Origin: an uncultured bacterium
GTDB lineage: Bacteria; Bacillota_I; Bacilli_A; RFN20; CAG-826
Direction: 5' to 3'
Length of the DNA: 64,000 bases
Assembly (NCBI GenBank): GCA_949297805.1
Contig: CASFTG010000001.1
Coordinates: forward strand, 124,001 to 188,000
The notes under the pieces are model-generated. The model had not been told where the DNA came from and did not search any database. It saw nothing but the letters and a program-made list of their open reading frames with translations. Positions within the stretch are counted from its first letter, which is position 1; the number at the start of each line of letters is the position of its first letter. Below, in pieces: positions 9,934 to 18,111 of the stretch. A program made the translations under genes and the position numbers.

Positions 9934-9961
9934 TTGAATTTGGCTTTTGCTTGTCTACAAT
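9934..9961 (+). promoter_or_regulatory. Promoter of the coiled-coil membrane protein gene
   Basis: TTGAAT (9934-9939), a 16-bp spacer and TACAAT (9956-9961). It is followed by a GGAGGGAG ribosome binding site just before the ATG at 9998. Confidence 0.7.
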
Positions 9962-9997
9962 TTAGTAAAGCAATCGCAATTTGCGGAGGGAGCCTAT

Positions 9998-12298
9998 ATG
10001 AAAGGTAAAATTGCTACGTTGTCAATCATTGGCCTTATCCTTCTTGCCGGCGGCATCGCGGTTTACGGTTTCGTAATCCCGAAGATGGCTCCTGGCATCG
10101 GGGATTACGTCGCCAATGTCGGCAACATCTTCAACTTCGGCATGATTGAGGCCAGCATCAAAGGGCTGATCGATGCCAATCTCGTCTGCGCCGACTATGT
10201 CATGTATGGTTTAGCCGGCTTGGTCGTTTTGCTGTTCTTAATCCAGTTCATCATGCTGATCGCCAAGAAGCATCCGGTGGCCTTATTTGAGACCGTCGGC
10301 TGGATCCTCGGTGGGGCGATGATCGTTTTCTGCGGTCTATTCCTTTTTACCGAAACCGGCTACTGCCAAATCTATGACTCCGGCGCCAAGTTCTCCGATG
10401 GGGGCTATGTCGGCGCCATCATCGCCCAATTCAATGATTTAGGAATCAAAGATGCCCTGTTAGGGTTGGTCCCGGTCCTGCTGATGCTCGTCGGCGCCAT
10501 CCTCTGCATCGTTGCCGTCATCATGGATATGGCTTATATGGGAAGCCTGGAGGTCGTCCGTAAACCCAAGCTCATCCCGACCGATGCCAGCGTCTATGCC
10601 ACCGATAAGCTTTACGCCCACGAGGTCGCCGAACCGGCCGCCCCGAAGGAAGTCGCCGCCTATCGCGACGGCGTCTGCCCGGCCGCTCCGACCCCGACCA
10701 ACATCATCGCCGCCCCGGCCACCTCGCCCTTAAGCGGCCCCCTTCTCGTCCAATACATCAACACCTATTCGCCTGACGCCAAGACTAAAAAGAAAGAGGA
10801 TGATGTTCCCCTTTCCGAAGTCAAGGCCGCCATGGGCGACAAGCCTTTAACCGCCGACGAGGTCCGCAAGATCATCAAAGAAGAGCTCGAAGGCAACAAG
10901 AAACCGGTCATCGTGAGCCTGCCGGCCACCGCCGAAACCAAGCCGGCCGCCCCGGCTATCACCGGCGATGACGTCCGCAAGATCGTGGCCGAGGAGATCA
11001 AGAACGCCGCCCCGGCGGGCGACTTAGTCGTCGAACCGGAGCCAGAGCCGGCTTTGAACGCCGATGACATCCGGAAGATCATCTCCGAATCCTTAGCCGA
11101 GGTTAAGAAAGAGGAGCCGAAACCGGAAGTCAAAGAAGAACCGGTCGATGTCCGGGCCATCATCAAAGAAGAATTGGCGGCTTTCCGGGCTGAACAGGAA
11201 GCCAAGGAAAAAGCTAAACAAGAAGAGGAGGAGAAGAAGCTCGCCGCCGAGAAGGCTCGCCGGGAAGTGATTGAACAAGCCCGTCGCGAGACCATCGAGC
11301 AGCTCCGCCGCGAAGAGGAGGAGAAGAAAGCCAAAGCTGAGGAAGAGGCCTTGAAGGCCGCCGAAGCCAAGAAGGCCGAAGACGAGAAGAAAGCGGCCGA
11401 CGAGAAGCATGAAGCCCTCCTTAAGCAATTAGAGGAAACCCGGAAAGCCGAAGAAGCCCGCCGGGCCGAAGAAGAGAAGAAGCCGACCATCACCGCCGAG
11501 GATATCCGTGATATCGTCGCCGATGAGTTAGCCAAACTCTCCAAGGATTCTGAGGATCCTTCTATCACCGCCGACCTCATCCGGACCATCGTCCGCCAGG
11601 AATTCCAGGCGGCCGCCCCGATCAAGGAAGAGAAAGTCGCCCCGGTGACCGTGGTCGTCAAAGACCCGGAAGAAGCGAAACCGGTCGTGGTCGAAGAACC
11701 CAAGCCCGAACCCGAGCCGGCCCCCGCCCCGACTCCCCATATCACCGTCGTGGTCAATAATCCAGCCCCGGCTCCGGTTGAGGAGAAGAAGCCGGAGAAG
11801 AAGCCGGTTGGCACCGTCAACCCCGACCTCCCGCCTCATGACAAGATTATCCGCATCCCCTTCCCGACTCGGATGGTCGATGCCGATAAGGACATGAAGA
11901 GCAACTACAACGAGCTCAAGTCCGAGATTCTCTCCTATGGGGTTAAGTCCCGGGTGTCCAATTCCGGCGACACCTTCCGTCTCCATAAGATCACCTTCGT
12001 CAAGATCACCATCGCCGGCAAGAGCCTGAAGCTCTATTTCGCCCTCGATCCGAAGGATTATGCCAACTCGACCTATCCGGTCCAGGACGCCAGCCACAAG
12101 AACATCTATAAGGACATCCCGATGGTGTTCAAGGTTAAGTCCGAACTCTCGATGCGCCGGGCCAAACAGCTCATCGCCGATGTCATGGATAAGCATGGCC
12201 TCGAGCAGGGCAAGATCATCCCCCATAACTATGCGGCCGATCTGAAGGACTTTGTCCCGACCGGTGGCAATAAGGATGATGCCGACGACGAGGATTAA
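9998..12298 (+). CDS. Membrane-anchored coiled-coil protein with six short repeats and a conserved C-terminal domain
   Basis: Function unrecognised; 766 aa. The N-terminus has four transmembrane segments (roughly residues 7-27, 66-90, 100-122, 155-182). A long cytoplasmic region rich in Ala, Lys, Glu and Pro follows. It contains six copies of an 11-residue motif, D-x-[VI]-R-x-I-[IV]-x-x-E-[LIF], at about nt 10853, 10966, 11060, 11143, 11497 and 11570. Between copies four and five lies a charged single-helix or coiled-coil stretch of about 100 residues. The last 140 residues form a folded domain ('YALDPKDY'-like strand, then a helix with MRRAKQLIADVMDKHGL). GGAGGG precedes the ATG at 9998. An earlier in-frame start at 9947 overlaps the promoter and is unlikely. 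Plausible roles are a cell-envelope scaffold or cytoskeletal anchor, but this is inference. Confidence 0.75.
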   Translation: MKGKIATLSIIGLILLAGGIAVYGFVIPKMAPGIGDYVANVGNIFNFGMIEASIKGLIDANLVCADYVMYGLAGLVVLLFLIQFIMLIAKKHPVALFETVGWILGGAMIVFCGLFLFTETGYCQIYDSGAKFSDGGYVGAIIAQFNDLGIKDALLGLVPVLLMLVGAILCIVAVIMDMAYMGSLEVVRKPKLIPTDASVYATDKLYAHEVAEPAAPKEVAAYRDGVCPAAPTPTNIIAAPATSPLSGPLLVQYINTYSPDAKTKKKEDDVPLSEVKAAMGDKPLTADEVRKIIKEELEGNKKPVIVSLPATAETKPAAPAITGDDVRKIVAEEIKNAAPAGDLVVEPEPEPALNADDIRKIISESLAEVKKEEPKPEVKEEPVDVRAIIKEELAAFRAEQEAKEKAKQEEEEKKLAAEKARREVIEQARRETIEQLRREEEEKKAKAEEEALKAAEAKKAEDEKKAADEKHEALLKQLEETRKAEEARRAEEEKKPTITAEDIRDIVADELAKLSKDSEDPSITADLIRTIVRQEFQAAAPIKEEKVAPVTVVVKDPEEAKPVVVEEPKPEPEPAPAPTPHITVVVNNPAPAPVEEKKPEKKPVGTVNPDLPPHDKIIRIPFPTRMVDADKDMKSNYNELKSEILSYGVKSRVSNSGDTFRLHKITFVKITIAGKSLKLYFALDPKDYANSTYPVQDASHKNIYKDIPMVFKVKSELSMRRAKQLIADVMDKHGLEQGKIIPHNYAADLKDFVPTGGNKDDADDED

Positions 12299-12316
12299 TC
12301 CTCTCTACCCTAAACG

Positions 12317-12350
12317 AAAAGCGTTCCCCCTATCCTCCGGGAACGCTTTT
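12317..12350. terminator. Bidirectional terminator between the coiled-coil gene and gmk
   Basis: GCGTTCCC/GGGAACGC arms flanked by AAAA and TTTT serve the plus-strand gene ending at 12298 and the minus-strand gene ending at 12359. Confidence 0.85.
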
Positions 12351-12358
12351 TGCTTGGC

Positions 12359-12892
12359 TTAATGATGCAAGGCTTGGTCGTAATCTTCTTTGACGAGTTT
12401 GGCTACCTCTAAGATGGTTAATGAATCGGTTCGGATTTGGAAATCGGTTTGTTTGTTGGTTCCTTTAAAGGCGATTTCATCATTGGTGAGCCGTTTTTGA
12501 ATATCGGCTTCCTTATCTCCTCGTTCCTCCATCCGCTTCCTCCGGGTCGATTGGTCGGCTTCAAGGTAGAAAGTGATGATCGAGGGGTCGCCAAGCGATT
12601 GGAAGGCCTTGAGGCCATTTGGATCAACGACGACGCATTTGTCATCGGCGATTTCCTTCTTCGAGCAGCCATAATGATGGCCGTTATATTCAGTGGTCTC
12701 GACGAAGGCATTATCTTCTTTTAACTTAAGGAACTGCTCTTCCGAGACGAAATGGTAATCGACGTCTTGCCTTTCCCCGCCTCTCATATTCCTGGTGGTA
12801 TGGGTGATGGCTTTTTGGATGCCATAAAGCGAAGCGAGCTCTTTGGCGACCTCGGTTTTGCCGGAGGCGCTTTTGCCGACCAAAACAATCAT
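12359..12892 (-). CDS. gmk: Guanylate kinase-like nucleotide kinase
   Basis: A 177-aa P-loop kinase that should phosphorylate GMP to GDP. The P loop is GKSASGKT, 'THTTRNMRGGE' and 'DVDYHFV' form the GMP-binding segment, ETTEYNGHHYG corresponds to the E-x-x-x-Y-x-G-x-x-Y-G lid base, and a C-terminal R-x-x-x-R lies in RRKRMEERGD. It is shorter than typical Gmk (about 200 aa). The ATG at 12892 starts directly at the first beta strand. A TTG 7 codons upstream (12913) is possible, but neither has a clear Shine-Dalgarno. It is monocistronic, with the shared terminator behind it. Confidence 0.8.
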   Translation of the reverse strand: MIVLVGKSASGKTEVAKELASLYGIQKAITHTTRNMRGGERQDVDYHFVSEEQFLKLKEDNAFVETTEYNGHHYGCSKKEIADDKCVVVDPNGLKAFQSLGDPSIITFYLEADQSTRRKRMEERGDKEADIQKRLTNDEIAFKGTNKQTDFQIRTDSLTILEVAKLVKEDYDQALHH

Positions 12893-13022
12893 AACCGCTA
12901 CATTATTGACCAATTAAGGCTTCAATAGAAGTCTTAAAGAAAATTATTTTCCGCTTAAAATAAAAATAATCGGTGATGATTGTCGATTTGGACGCTACAT
13001 ATTTAGCAAGGAGGTAAACCCA

Positions 13023-13373
13023 ATGGATGAAACAATCAACTTAGATCTCAGCCATTTATCCAACCGTGACAAATCCTTGCTGGTCGGGGCGATGTACCGC
13101 CAATCGCTCGTCCAAGTCGGGAAGAGTCCGGATTACCATTTGGTCAACTTAACCGACGATTTCTTGACCCGCTTGAGCTCGGCCGCCGGAGCGTTCTTGC
13201 GCAAAGTCCGCTCGTTCTTCGCTAGCCTTGACCCCTTAGAGGGGGAGATCTTCGTCAACGAGTGCCTTGAGCATGGCCGCCATTACCGCTTTTGGTACTT
13301 ATCCTATTATCGGGACGCCGAATATAAGAAAGACCTTTCGGGCATCTATTCCCGGGTCGCGATGGCCTTTTAA
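13023..13373 (+). CDS. Small conserved hypothetical protein, first gene of the pilus operon
   Basis: 116 aa, no signal peptide or membrane segment; not firmly recognised. The C-terminal half ('EGEIFVNECLEHGRHYRFWY', then YYRDAEYKK) is faintly like the small MG284/MPN403-type proteins of Mollicutes, where a F-x-N-E and W-x-x-Y-Y-S-R pattern occurs. This is a weak recollection. A very strong AAGGAGGT lies 7 nt before the ATG. A possible TTGTCG...TATTTA promoter sits just upstream. It is separated from the next gene by 9 nt, so it belongs to the operon and may be a cytoplasmic regulator or assembly factor. Confidence 0.6.
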   Translation: MDETINLDLSHLSNRDKSLLVGAMYRQSLVQVGKSPDYHLVNLTDDFLTRLSSAAGAFLRKVRSFFASLDPLEGEIFVNECLEHGRHYRFWYLSYYRDAEYKKDLSGIYSRVAMAF

Positions 13374-13382
13374 CTGCTGACC

Positions 13383-14408
13383 ATGGTCAAATACCTGCTC
13401 TTTGGGGCCACCCTTTTAGGCCTGCCGGGGGTTTTGCCCGTGGCCGTCCCGACCACCAATATCTTCAATATCGCCACCTCGATGATCGTCGAGGGGCAGG
13501 ACATTGTCGTTAATTGGAACTTCGACACCGGCGATGGCCGCCATAACTTCTATTTAAAGCGGTGGGTCTATAACCCATCGACTAAACTCATAGTTTTCCA
13601 AGAGGAGAACTATTATTCCTATTCGACCTCCTCTGGCATCGTCTCGGGTTCTTTCACCATCCCCGCCTCGGTTACCTATTTGAGCCGATTTGAGCTCGAT
13701 ATCAAAGCTTATGGCACGAGATCGGGCCTCCATGTCAGCGGCGGTTCCTTCTCCAATCTCATCGCCAAAACCGTTTCCCCTTCCCCGCCTTATGAGGACA
13801 AATTGCTAAGCCTCAATAAGGAGGTTGATGGCAATCGGGTGATGTATGTTAACGATCAGTCCTATGGTGTCTCGTTCTTGTTAGAAGGGCTGGGGCGGAG
13901 TAAGAAACGGCGCGAATGCGGGCTCTCCCGATTTCAGTTCTACTATTATTACCCCGAAAATTATTTGACTGCTCCTTCGATTGTCGAAGGGATGCTCTCT
14001 ATTAAAAACATCGCCGTGGGGCAAATCCATATTGGGCGGTGGCGGCCCCGGCGATTGTTGCCTGACCGAACCTATGACCCGGCAAAGCAACTGATCACGA
14101 TTTACGCCACTAAGGTCAGCGACTCCGGAGGCCGGGCTAAATACACCTTCGCCGCCCGCGAGCATTATCTTGTCGACCAGCGGACTTTCCATAGCCGGGA
14201 GTACGAAGATGGTTTTGAAGATACCGAGTTCTATACTAACGATATCTATATTCCCCTAGGGGTAGGGGAGGGGCGCGAGGGCCTTTCCTTCGAAGTCGAA
14301 TTCGGTCCTTTTGGGGAGCAGGGCGATACCTTCCTCTTCAAATGGAGTGAGCAGACTTTCGTTAGTCTGGCCGACGCTGGCTTCTCCGTAGTCTTAGGAG
14401 GGGAATGA
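13383..14408 (+). CDS. Secreted beta-rich protein of the pilus operon (putative adhesin or tip protein)
   Basis: Function unrecognised; 341 aa. It starts with a short hydrophobic signal-like segment (LLFGATLLGLPGVLPVAV). The rest is hydrophilic and rich in aromatic and beta-branched residues, with two sections separated near residue 135 by a Ser/Pro linker (SPSPPYE), suggesting two beta-sandwich domains. There is no C-terminal anchor or LPxTG. Its position inside a Tad-like operon, ahead of a pseudopilin-like gene, suggests a surface or pilus-associated adhesin (inference). The stop TGA overlaps nothing; the next ATG follows immediately with AGGAGGGG upstream. Confidence 0.55.
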   Translation: MVKYLLFGATLLGLPGVLPVAVPTTNIFNIATSMIVEGQDIVVNWNFDTGDGRHNFYLKRWVYNPSTKLIVFQEENYYSYSTSSGIVSGSFTIPASVTYLSRFELDIKAYGTRSGLHVSGGSFSNLIAKTVSPSPPYEDKLLSLNKEVDGNRVMYVNDQSYGVSFLLEGLGRSKKRRECGLSRFQFYYYYPENYLTAPSIVEGMLSIKNIAVGQIHIGRWRPRRLLPDRTYDPAKQLITIYATKVSDSGGRAKYTFAAREHYLVDQRTFHSREYEDGFEDTEFYTNDIYIPLGVGEGREGLSFEVEFGPFGEQGDTFLFKWSEQTFVSLADAGFSVVLGGE

Positions 14409-14792
14409 ATGCTCAATTTCCTTTTGGGGACGACCATCATCGTCGGGTCGCTGTTCCTATTTAGGAATACCTATTTCTACACCAACCTCAACCGGGTGTT
14501 CTTAGGGCTATACAACACCATCGGCTTAGCCAATGTCGTCGCCTTCGATACCCAAGGGGCCTTATTGGAATATCCCTATTTCTATGAGGAGGGGGTTAGG
14601 AAAGACCTTGAATATTACCTCGCCGAGAGCCTTTCCAACCCTAAGACGGTCGGCTATAACTGCGCTTTTTCCTCCTCGCGGGGCTCGGCCTATAAAGCTT
14701 ATCCCGATGAGCTTCGGATCTATTTATTCTCGACCGCCCCGTTGATGCCGAAGTTCGAGAAGATCGCCTATCTTACGATCAGAAAGGATTGA
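14409..14792 (+). CDS. Pseudopilin-like membrane protein (TadE-like position)
   Basis: 127 aa with one N-terminal transmembrane segment (MLNFLLGTTIIVGSLFLF) followed by a globular extracytoplasmic domain. The layout is that of a minor pilin, but no G-x-x-x-x-E prepilin cleavage motif is visible. Start directly after the upstream stop; AGGAGGGG is about 6 nt before the ATG. It lies immediately before the secretion ATPase. Assignment as a minor pilin rests on topology and context only. Confidence 0.5.
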   Translation: MLNFLLGTTIIVGSLFLFRNTYFYTNLNRVFLGLYNTIGLANVVAFDTQGALLEYPYFYEEGVRKDLEYYLAESLSNPKTVGYNCAFSSSRGSAYKAYPDELRIYLFSTAPLMPKFEKIAYLTIRKD

Positions 14793-14794
14793 CC

Positions 14795-15745
14795 ATGGTA
14801 GAAGAAAACCGTTTGAAGGAGTCACTGGAGACTTCCTTCCTCGCCCCCTTGCTTTCTTTAGAGGGCATCACCGATATCTCCTATAACGGGGAGGCGATTT
14901 ACTATAAGACCAATTCGCTTGGCAGACGCCGGTCAGACATCGAGGTCAACAAGGACCAGATCAGCGATTTCCTCCGTCAGATCGCTAACCTGGCCGAGAA
15001 GCAATTCTCCTACCTCGATCCAATCCTCGACGTCAACTTCGATATCTATCGTCTCTCGGCCACCTTCCATTCCTTGGCTCGGGTGACGGGGAAGAAATCT
15101 TATTCCTTTGCCTTACGGATCGCCTCTAGGACCTGCCTTTTGGATAAAGACCCGAGCTTCTTTTACAAGAATTCCCGCAAAATCCTCCTCGATGCAGTGA
15201 AAAAGCGCAAATCAATCGTCATTGGGGGTCCAACTGGAGCCGGCAAGACCGAATTGCAGAAGTATTTATTGCAGCAATTAGATGACGCCACCCGGGTCAT
15301 CGTCATTGATAACGTCTCCGAACTGGAATTAACCCGGGGCAACGCCAACTTCGATTTAACGACTTGGCTTACCGATGACCGGGTCAAGAAAGCTTCTTAT
15401 GCCTCGCTTATCCGGACCGCCCTCCGTTATGATCCCGATTATTTATTGCTTGCCGAGTCGCGGGGTGAGGAGATGCTCGATGCCCTCAACTGCGCCATGG
15501 CCGGAAGGCCGATTATCACCACCATCCATTCCTATGATTTGGAATCGATGCCCTATCGGATGGCCCGGATGGCGATGATGGCCGGCAAGCAATTGGAAAT
15601 GGAGGGGTTGCTGCGTGACATTCTCCATCATTTCCCTTTATTCGTTTACGTCGATAAGATCGATGACAAAGGGCGGACGAATCGGAAGATCACCTCAATC
15701 GGTTGGGCCGACGAGGAGACGATGACGGTCAAGAAGGTGTTCTAA
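14795..15745 (+). CDS. Type II/IV secretion ATPase, TadA/CpaF-like
   Basis: A 316-aa hexameric motor ATPase powering pilus assembly. The Walker A motif GPTGAGKT lies near residue 145. The Walker B/Asp box region reads 'LLLAESRGEEMLDAL' (usual V-G-E-x-R-G-x-E). 'TTIHSYD' is the His box. The N-terminal domain is short compared with CpaF proteins of about 450 aa. The ATG at 14795 has AAAGGA 6-7 nt upstream; an in-frame TTG two codons earlier is less likely. It is followed one base later by the platform gene. Locus content marks it as Tad-type rather than competence ComGA or T4P PilB. Confidence 0.88.
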   Translation: MVEENRLKESLETSFLAPLLSLEGITDISYNGEAIYYKTNSLGRRRSDIEVNKDQISDFLRQIANLAEKQFSYLDPILDVNFDIYRLSATFHSLARVTGKKSYSFALRIASRTCLLDKDPSFFYKNSRKILLDAVKKRKSIVIGGPTGAGKTELQKYLLQQLDDATRVIVIDNVSELELTRGNANFDLTTWLTDDRVKKASYASLIRTALRYDPDYLLLAESRGEEMLDALNCAMAGRPIITTIHSYDLESMPYRMARMAMMAGKQLEMEGLLRDILHHFPLFVYVDKIDDKGRTNRKITSIGWADEETMTVKKVF

Positions 15746-15746
15746 G

Positions 15747-16487
15747 ATGCTGACGAGTCTATTGATATCTTTGTTGATCGGCCTTTTCATCGGAGTTTGC
15801 GTCTATTACGTCACCACCAATTTCATTGTGGCCGGAGCGTTTATATTGGCCACCATCGTCTGCTTCGCCTTAATCGTCTTTCCTTTGTTGGACCGATATA
15901 AGCAACGGAAGATTCGGCGTTCGGAGTGTGCTTCGTTTATCTCGGCGTTTATCTTGTCGCTTTCGGCAACCAATTCCATCGACCGGGCTTTCGAGAACGG
16001 ATTGGCTTCTTGTGGAGATGCAGCCCATAAGCTGGCGGCTTCGATTTCGGATTTGACCGCCGCTGAGAAGGTCGAATACTTCGAATCTTACTTCGACAAA
16101 TCCATCTATCCGATGTTCGTCTCGGTGTTCCATATCTATCAAGAACAGGGTGGGGACATTCTAAAAGTCGCCAGCGAAGTCATGGAGGAGAGCAGCCGGA
16201 TCGAATTAGCCGATATCGCCTATCACAAAGCCGGGGTCCGGACTTATGTCCAATTCGGGATGATGTGGGGGCTATCGCTATTAGTCATGATCTTTATGCG
16301 GATCGGCCTCACTTCCTTCTACCAGTATTTGGAAACATCGGTTTCTTACCTTATCTCCTCCATCGTTTATTTCGCCTTGTTCCTCTTCTCCTTCGTCCTG
16401 TTCACGTTACGCTTCGGGGAAGGGAAACTATCCTCTTTGAGCATTAAAAGGCGGAAGAAGGAGCCTCATGAAACATTCTCTTGGTAA
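15747..16487 (+). CDS. Tad-type inner-membrane platform protein (TadB-like, T2SSF domain)
   Basis: 246 aa. Two N-terminal membrane segments form one long hydrophobic block (residues 3-45), followed by a cytoplasmic helical domain and two C-terminal membrane segments. This is the TadB/T2SSF topology. The cytoplasmic part ('LSLSATNSIDRAFENGLASC', then 'VFHIYQEQGGDILKVASEVM') follows the T2SSF pattern in which a helical hairpin ends in a G-G-D/N-V loop. It should form the assembly platform with the next gene. Its end overlaps that gene by 20 bp, indicating translational coupling. Confidence 0.78.
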   Translation: MLTSLLISLLIGLFIGVCVYYVTTNFIVAGAFILATIVCFALIVFPLLDRYKQRKIRRSECASFISAFILSLSATNSIDRAFENGLASCGDAAHKLAASISDLTAAEKVEYFESYFDKSIYPMFVSVFHIYQEQGGDILKVASEVMEESSRIELADIAYHKAGVRTYVQFGMMWGLSLLVMIFMRIGLTSFYQYLETSVSYLISSIVYFALFLFSFVLFTLRFGEGKLSSLSIKRRKKEPHETFSW

Positions 16488-17139
16488 GAAGATCGAGGCG
16501 GCCGGCCTCAATCCGAAAACAGAATTCCTTAAGGTTGGTATTTTATTTCTTTTAACCGCCGGGTTAACTGTCGGGGCCTATTTCCTCTATGGGCTTAGTT
16601 ACGTCTTAATTGCCCCGATTGGGCTATTCCTAGCTGGCCTCTATTTTGTCTATACCCGTTATGATGCCATCCTCAAAGGGAAAAGCGACGAAAACCAGGA
16701 GGAGTTCGTGCGCCTCTTCACTTATTTCTCCGTTTATATCGGTAATAACTACAACGTCTATAAAGGATTGGAATCGATCATCCCCTTCGCCAGCCCGAAG
16801 ATGGCGGAGAAGCTGCAGAAGTTATTAAAAGCCATCGATGAGGACAAGACCGTTCAGCCCTTCGCTGATTTCGCCGCCGAATTCCCCGATCCGAAGATCC
16901 GCGAGGTTATGATCTCCATTTACCAGATGGTCGAGGAAGGGTCTTTGTCCCGTTATTTGGAACAATTCCATCGTCTCTTCGCTCGGTTAAGCGAGGAAAA
17001 GCATGAGGGTGTGGCGCGAAAACGGCTTGGAAAATTGGAATCCTTATCATTCCTTCCGCTGGTTGGGGCCGGTATCTCCTTATTGATGTTGGCTCTGGCG
17101 GTGGTGGAAGTGCTCGGAGGTATCCTCAGTGGCCTATAA
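16468..17139 (+). CDS. Tad-type inner-membrane platform protein (TadC-like, T2SSF domain)
   Basis: 223 aa, with two membrane segments near residues 22-60, a cytoplasmic helical T2SSF-like domain ('VRLFTYFSVYIGNNYNVYKG', 'IYQMVEEGSLSRYLEQF') and a C-terminal membrane segment. Paired platform proteins are typical of Tad systems, unlike the single PilC/ComGB of other type IV pili. It overlaps the upstream gene by 20 bp and the downstream GTG start by 11 bp. Confidence 0.75.
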   Translation: MKHSLGKKIEAAGLNPKTEFLKVGILFLLTAGLTVGAYFLYGLSYVLIAPIGLFLAGLYFVYTRYDAILKGKSDENQEEFVRLFTYFSVYIGNNYNVYKGLESIIPFASPKMAEKLQKLLKAIDEDKTVQPFADFAAEFPDPKIREVMISIYQMVEEGSLSRYLEQFHRLFARLSEEKHEGVARKRLGKLESLSFLPLVGAGISLLMLALAVVEVLGGILSGL

Positions 17140-17467
17140 GTTCTCGATGCTCCTTTCGCTGGTGTTCCTGGTCTTCGCCTTTTTACTGGCGGGGGACATC
17201 ACTATCGTCAGCTCGATCCGTTCCGAGCTTGATAACCTGGCTTTGACCATCTCCTATCGATTGGCTAGAGACGGGTATTTGTCGGCTGACGCGTTAGACC
17301 TTATTGACTCGTTTGGGGCGAAACTGGTCGAGATTGATGATCAGCAGCCGGCCTTCGGGCAAACGGTCCGTTTCATCTTGGGGAAGGATTACGATCCCCT
17401 ATTGATCAGCAAAGATACGATGACCATCACCGTTAAAGGGGCGGCCATCGTCGGCTATATCGTTTGA
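17129..17467 (+). CDS. Minor pilin-like protein (TadE-like)
   Basis: 112 aa. An N-terminal transmembrane segment (FSMLLSLVFLVFAFLLAGD) is followed by a small extracytoplasmic domain, which fits a minor pilin or TadE-like pseudopilin. No canonical prepilin peptidase site is visible. The GTG at 17129 is used, since GGAGG lies 8 nt upstream and it overlaps the TadC-like gene. Function is inferred from operon position between the platform and the 50-aa pilin-like gene. Confidence 0.55.
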   Translation: MAYKFSMLLSLVFLVFAFLLAGDITIVSSIRSELDNLALTISYRLARDGYLSADALDLIDSFGAKLVEIDDQQPAFGQTVRFILGKDYDPLLISKDTMTITVKGAAIVGYIV

Positions 17468-17488
17468 AGAAAGAAAGGAGGTGAAGAT

Positions 17489-17641
17489 ATGTCGGAACTA
17501 AAAGGGCAATTGCTCGGCATTCTTTTGACCCTGATCGCTTTCGCCAGCATCGGGACCATTATGATGAGTGCCATCAAGTCGACTTCTACCGCGGTCTCCG
17601 AGAAGGTTTCGGAAGAGATGACCCTCGTCGAGAATCTCTAG
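17489..17641 (+). CDS. 50-aa Flp-like major pilin candidate
   Basis: A very short gene with a strong AAAGGAGGTG ribosome binding site (17474-17483) before the ATG. It encodes 50 residues: a short polar start (MSELKG), a hydrophobic helix (LLGILLTLIAFASIGTIMM), then a polar amphipathic tail ending TLVENL. Size and layout match Tad/Flp pilins, and its position as the last gene before a terminator suits a highly expressed subunit. Unlike Flp pilins it lacks Glu at +5 after the Gly and the E-Y motif. No prepilin peptidase gene is in the locus. Alternatively it could be a small membrane accessory peptide. Confidence 0.6.
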   Translation: MSELKGQLLGILLTLIAFASIGTIMMSAIKSTSTAVSEKVSEEMTLVENL

Positions 17642-17651
17642 TCGAGGGCGG

Positions 17652-17685
17652 AAAAGGAACGGGGGCGCCTCGTTCCTTTTCTTTC
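17652..17685 (+). terminator. Terminator of the pilus operon
   Basis: AAAAGGAACG/CGTTCCTTTT arms with a 9-nt loop are followed by CTTTCC. It lies 10 nt after the pilin-like stop. Confidence 0.82.
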
Positions 17686-17691
17686 CTTCTA

Positions 17692-17720
17692 TTCCATTAA
17701 TCTCGGGGTTTCTCTATAAT
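17692..17720 (+). promoter_or_regulatory. Promoter of the acyl carrier protein gene
   Basis: TTCCAT (weak -35, 17692-17697), a 17-bp spacer and a perfect TATAAT (17715-17720). GAGGTGA precedes the ATG at 17741. Confidence 0.6.
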
Positions 17721-17740
17721 GGGCGGCGAGGTGAAATACT

Positions 17741-17983
17741 ATGGCTACCCTGACTATGAAAGAAATCCGCGAGATGTTCATGGAGCGTCTCAATCGGAAA
17801 ACCATCGATGAAAACGCCAAACTGAAAGATCTTGGCTTGGATTCACTCGACGTCGTTGAGATGTGCTTATCGTTAGAGGAAAGCACCGGAATCCAATTTG
17901 AGACTTCCGAACTCAATGGCATCGAAACCGTTCATGACCTCTTCTCGACCATCGAGAAGAAACTCAACGAGGAAGCGAAGTAA
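17741..17983 (+). CDS. acpP: Acyl carrier protein
   Basis: 80 aa, acidic and helical. The phosphopantetheine attachment serine lies in 'LGLDSLDVVEMCL' (D-S-L motif) near residue 36. It carries acyl chains in fatty-acid or phospholipid synthesis. GAGGTGA lies about 8 nt before the ATG. It is a single-gene unit with its own promoter and terminator, next to tRNA-Asn. Confidence 0.93.
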   Translation: MATLTMKEIREMFMERLNRKTIDENAKLKDLGLDSLDVVEMCLSLEESTGIQFETSELNGIETVHDLFSTIEKKLNEEAK

Positions 17984-17994
17984 TCGGTCTACCG

Positions 17995-18020
17995 GCCCTT
18001 GGATTCAAGGGCTTTTTCTT
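17995..18020 (+). terminator. Terminator of acpP
   Basis: The stem GCCCTTG/CAAGGGC with a 4-nt loop is followed by TTTTTCTTT. Confidence 0.87.
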
Positions 18021-18111
18021 TGCTTTCATCGGACTTTTGGGATTTTTGATTTTCCTTATTGCAAATCGGTCCTTCGGTAAGTAAGATATGAAACGCGCTT
18101 AAGGCGCATGC

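Noticed and set aside
10765..11820. Long minus-strand open frame (about 351 codons, Ser/Thr-rich) opposite the coiled-coil gene
   Set aside because: It is the antisense reading of an Ala/Glu/Lys-rich repeat region, has no ribosome site or homology, and the plus strand has a promoter, ribosome site and membrane segments.
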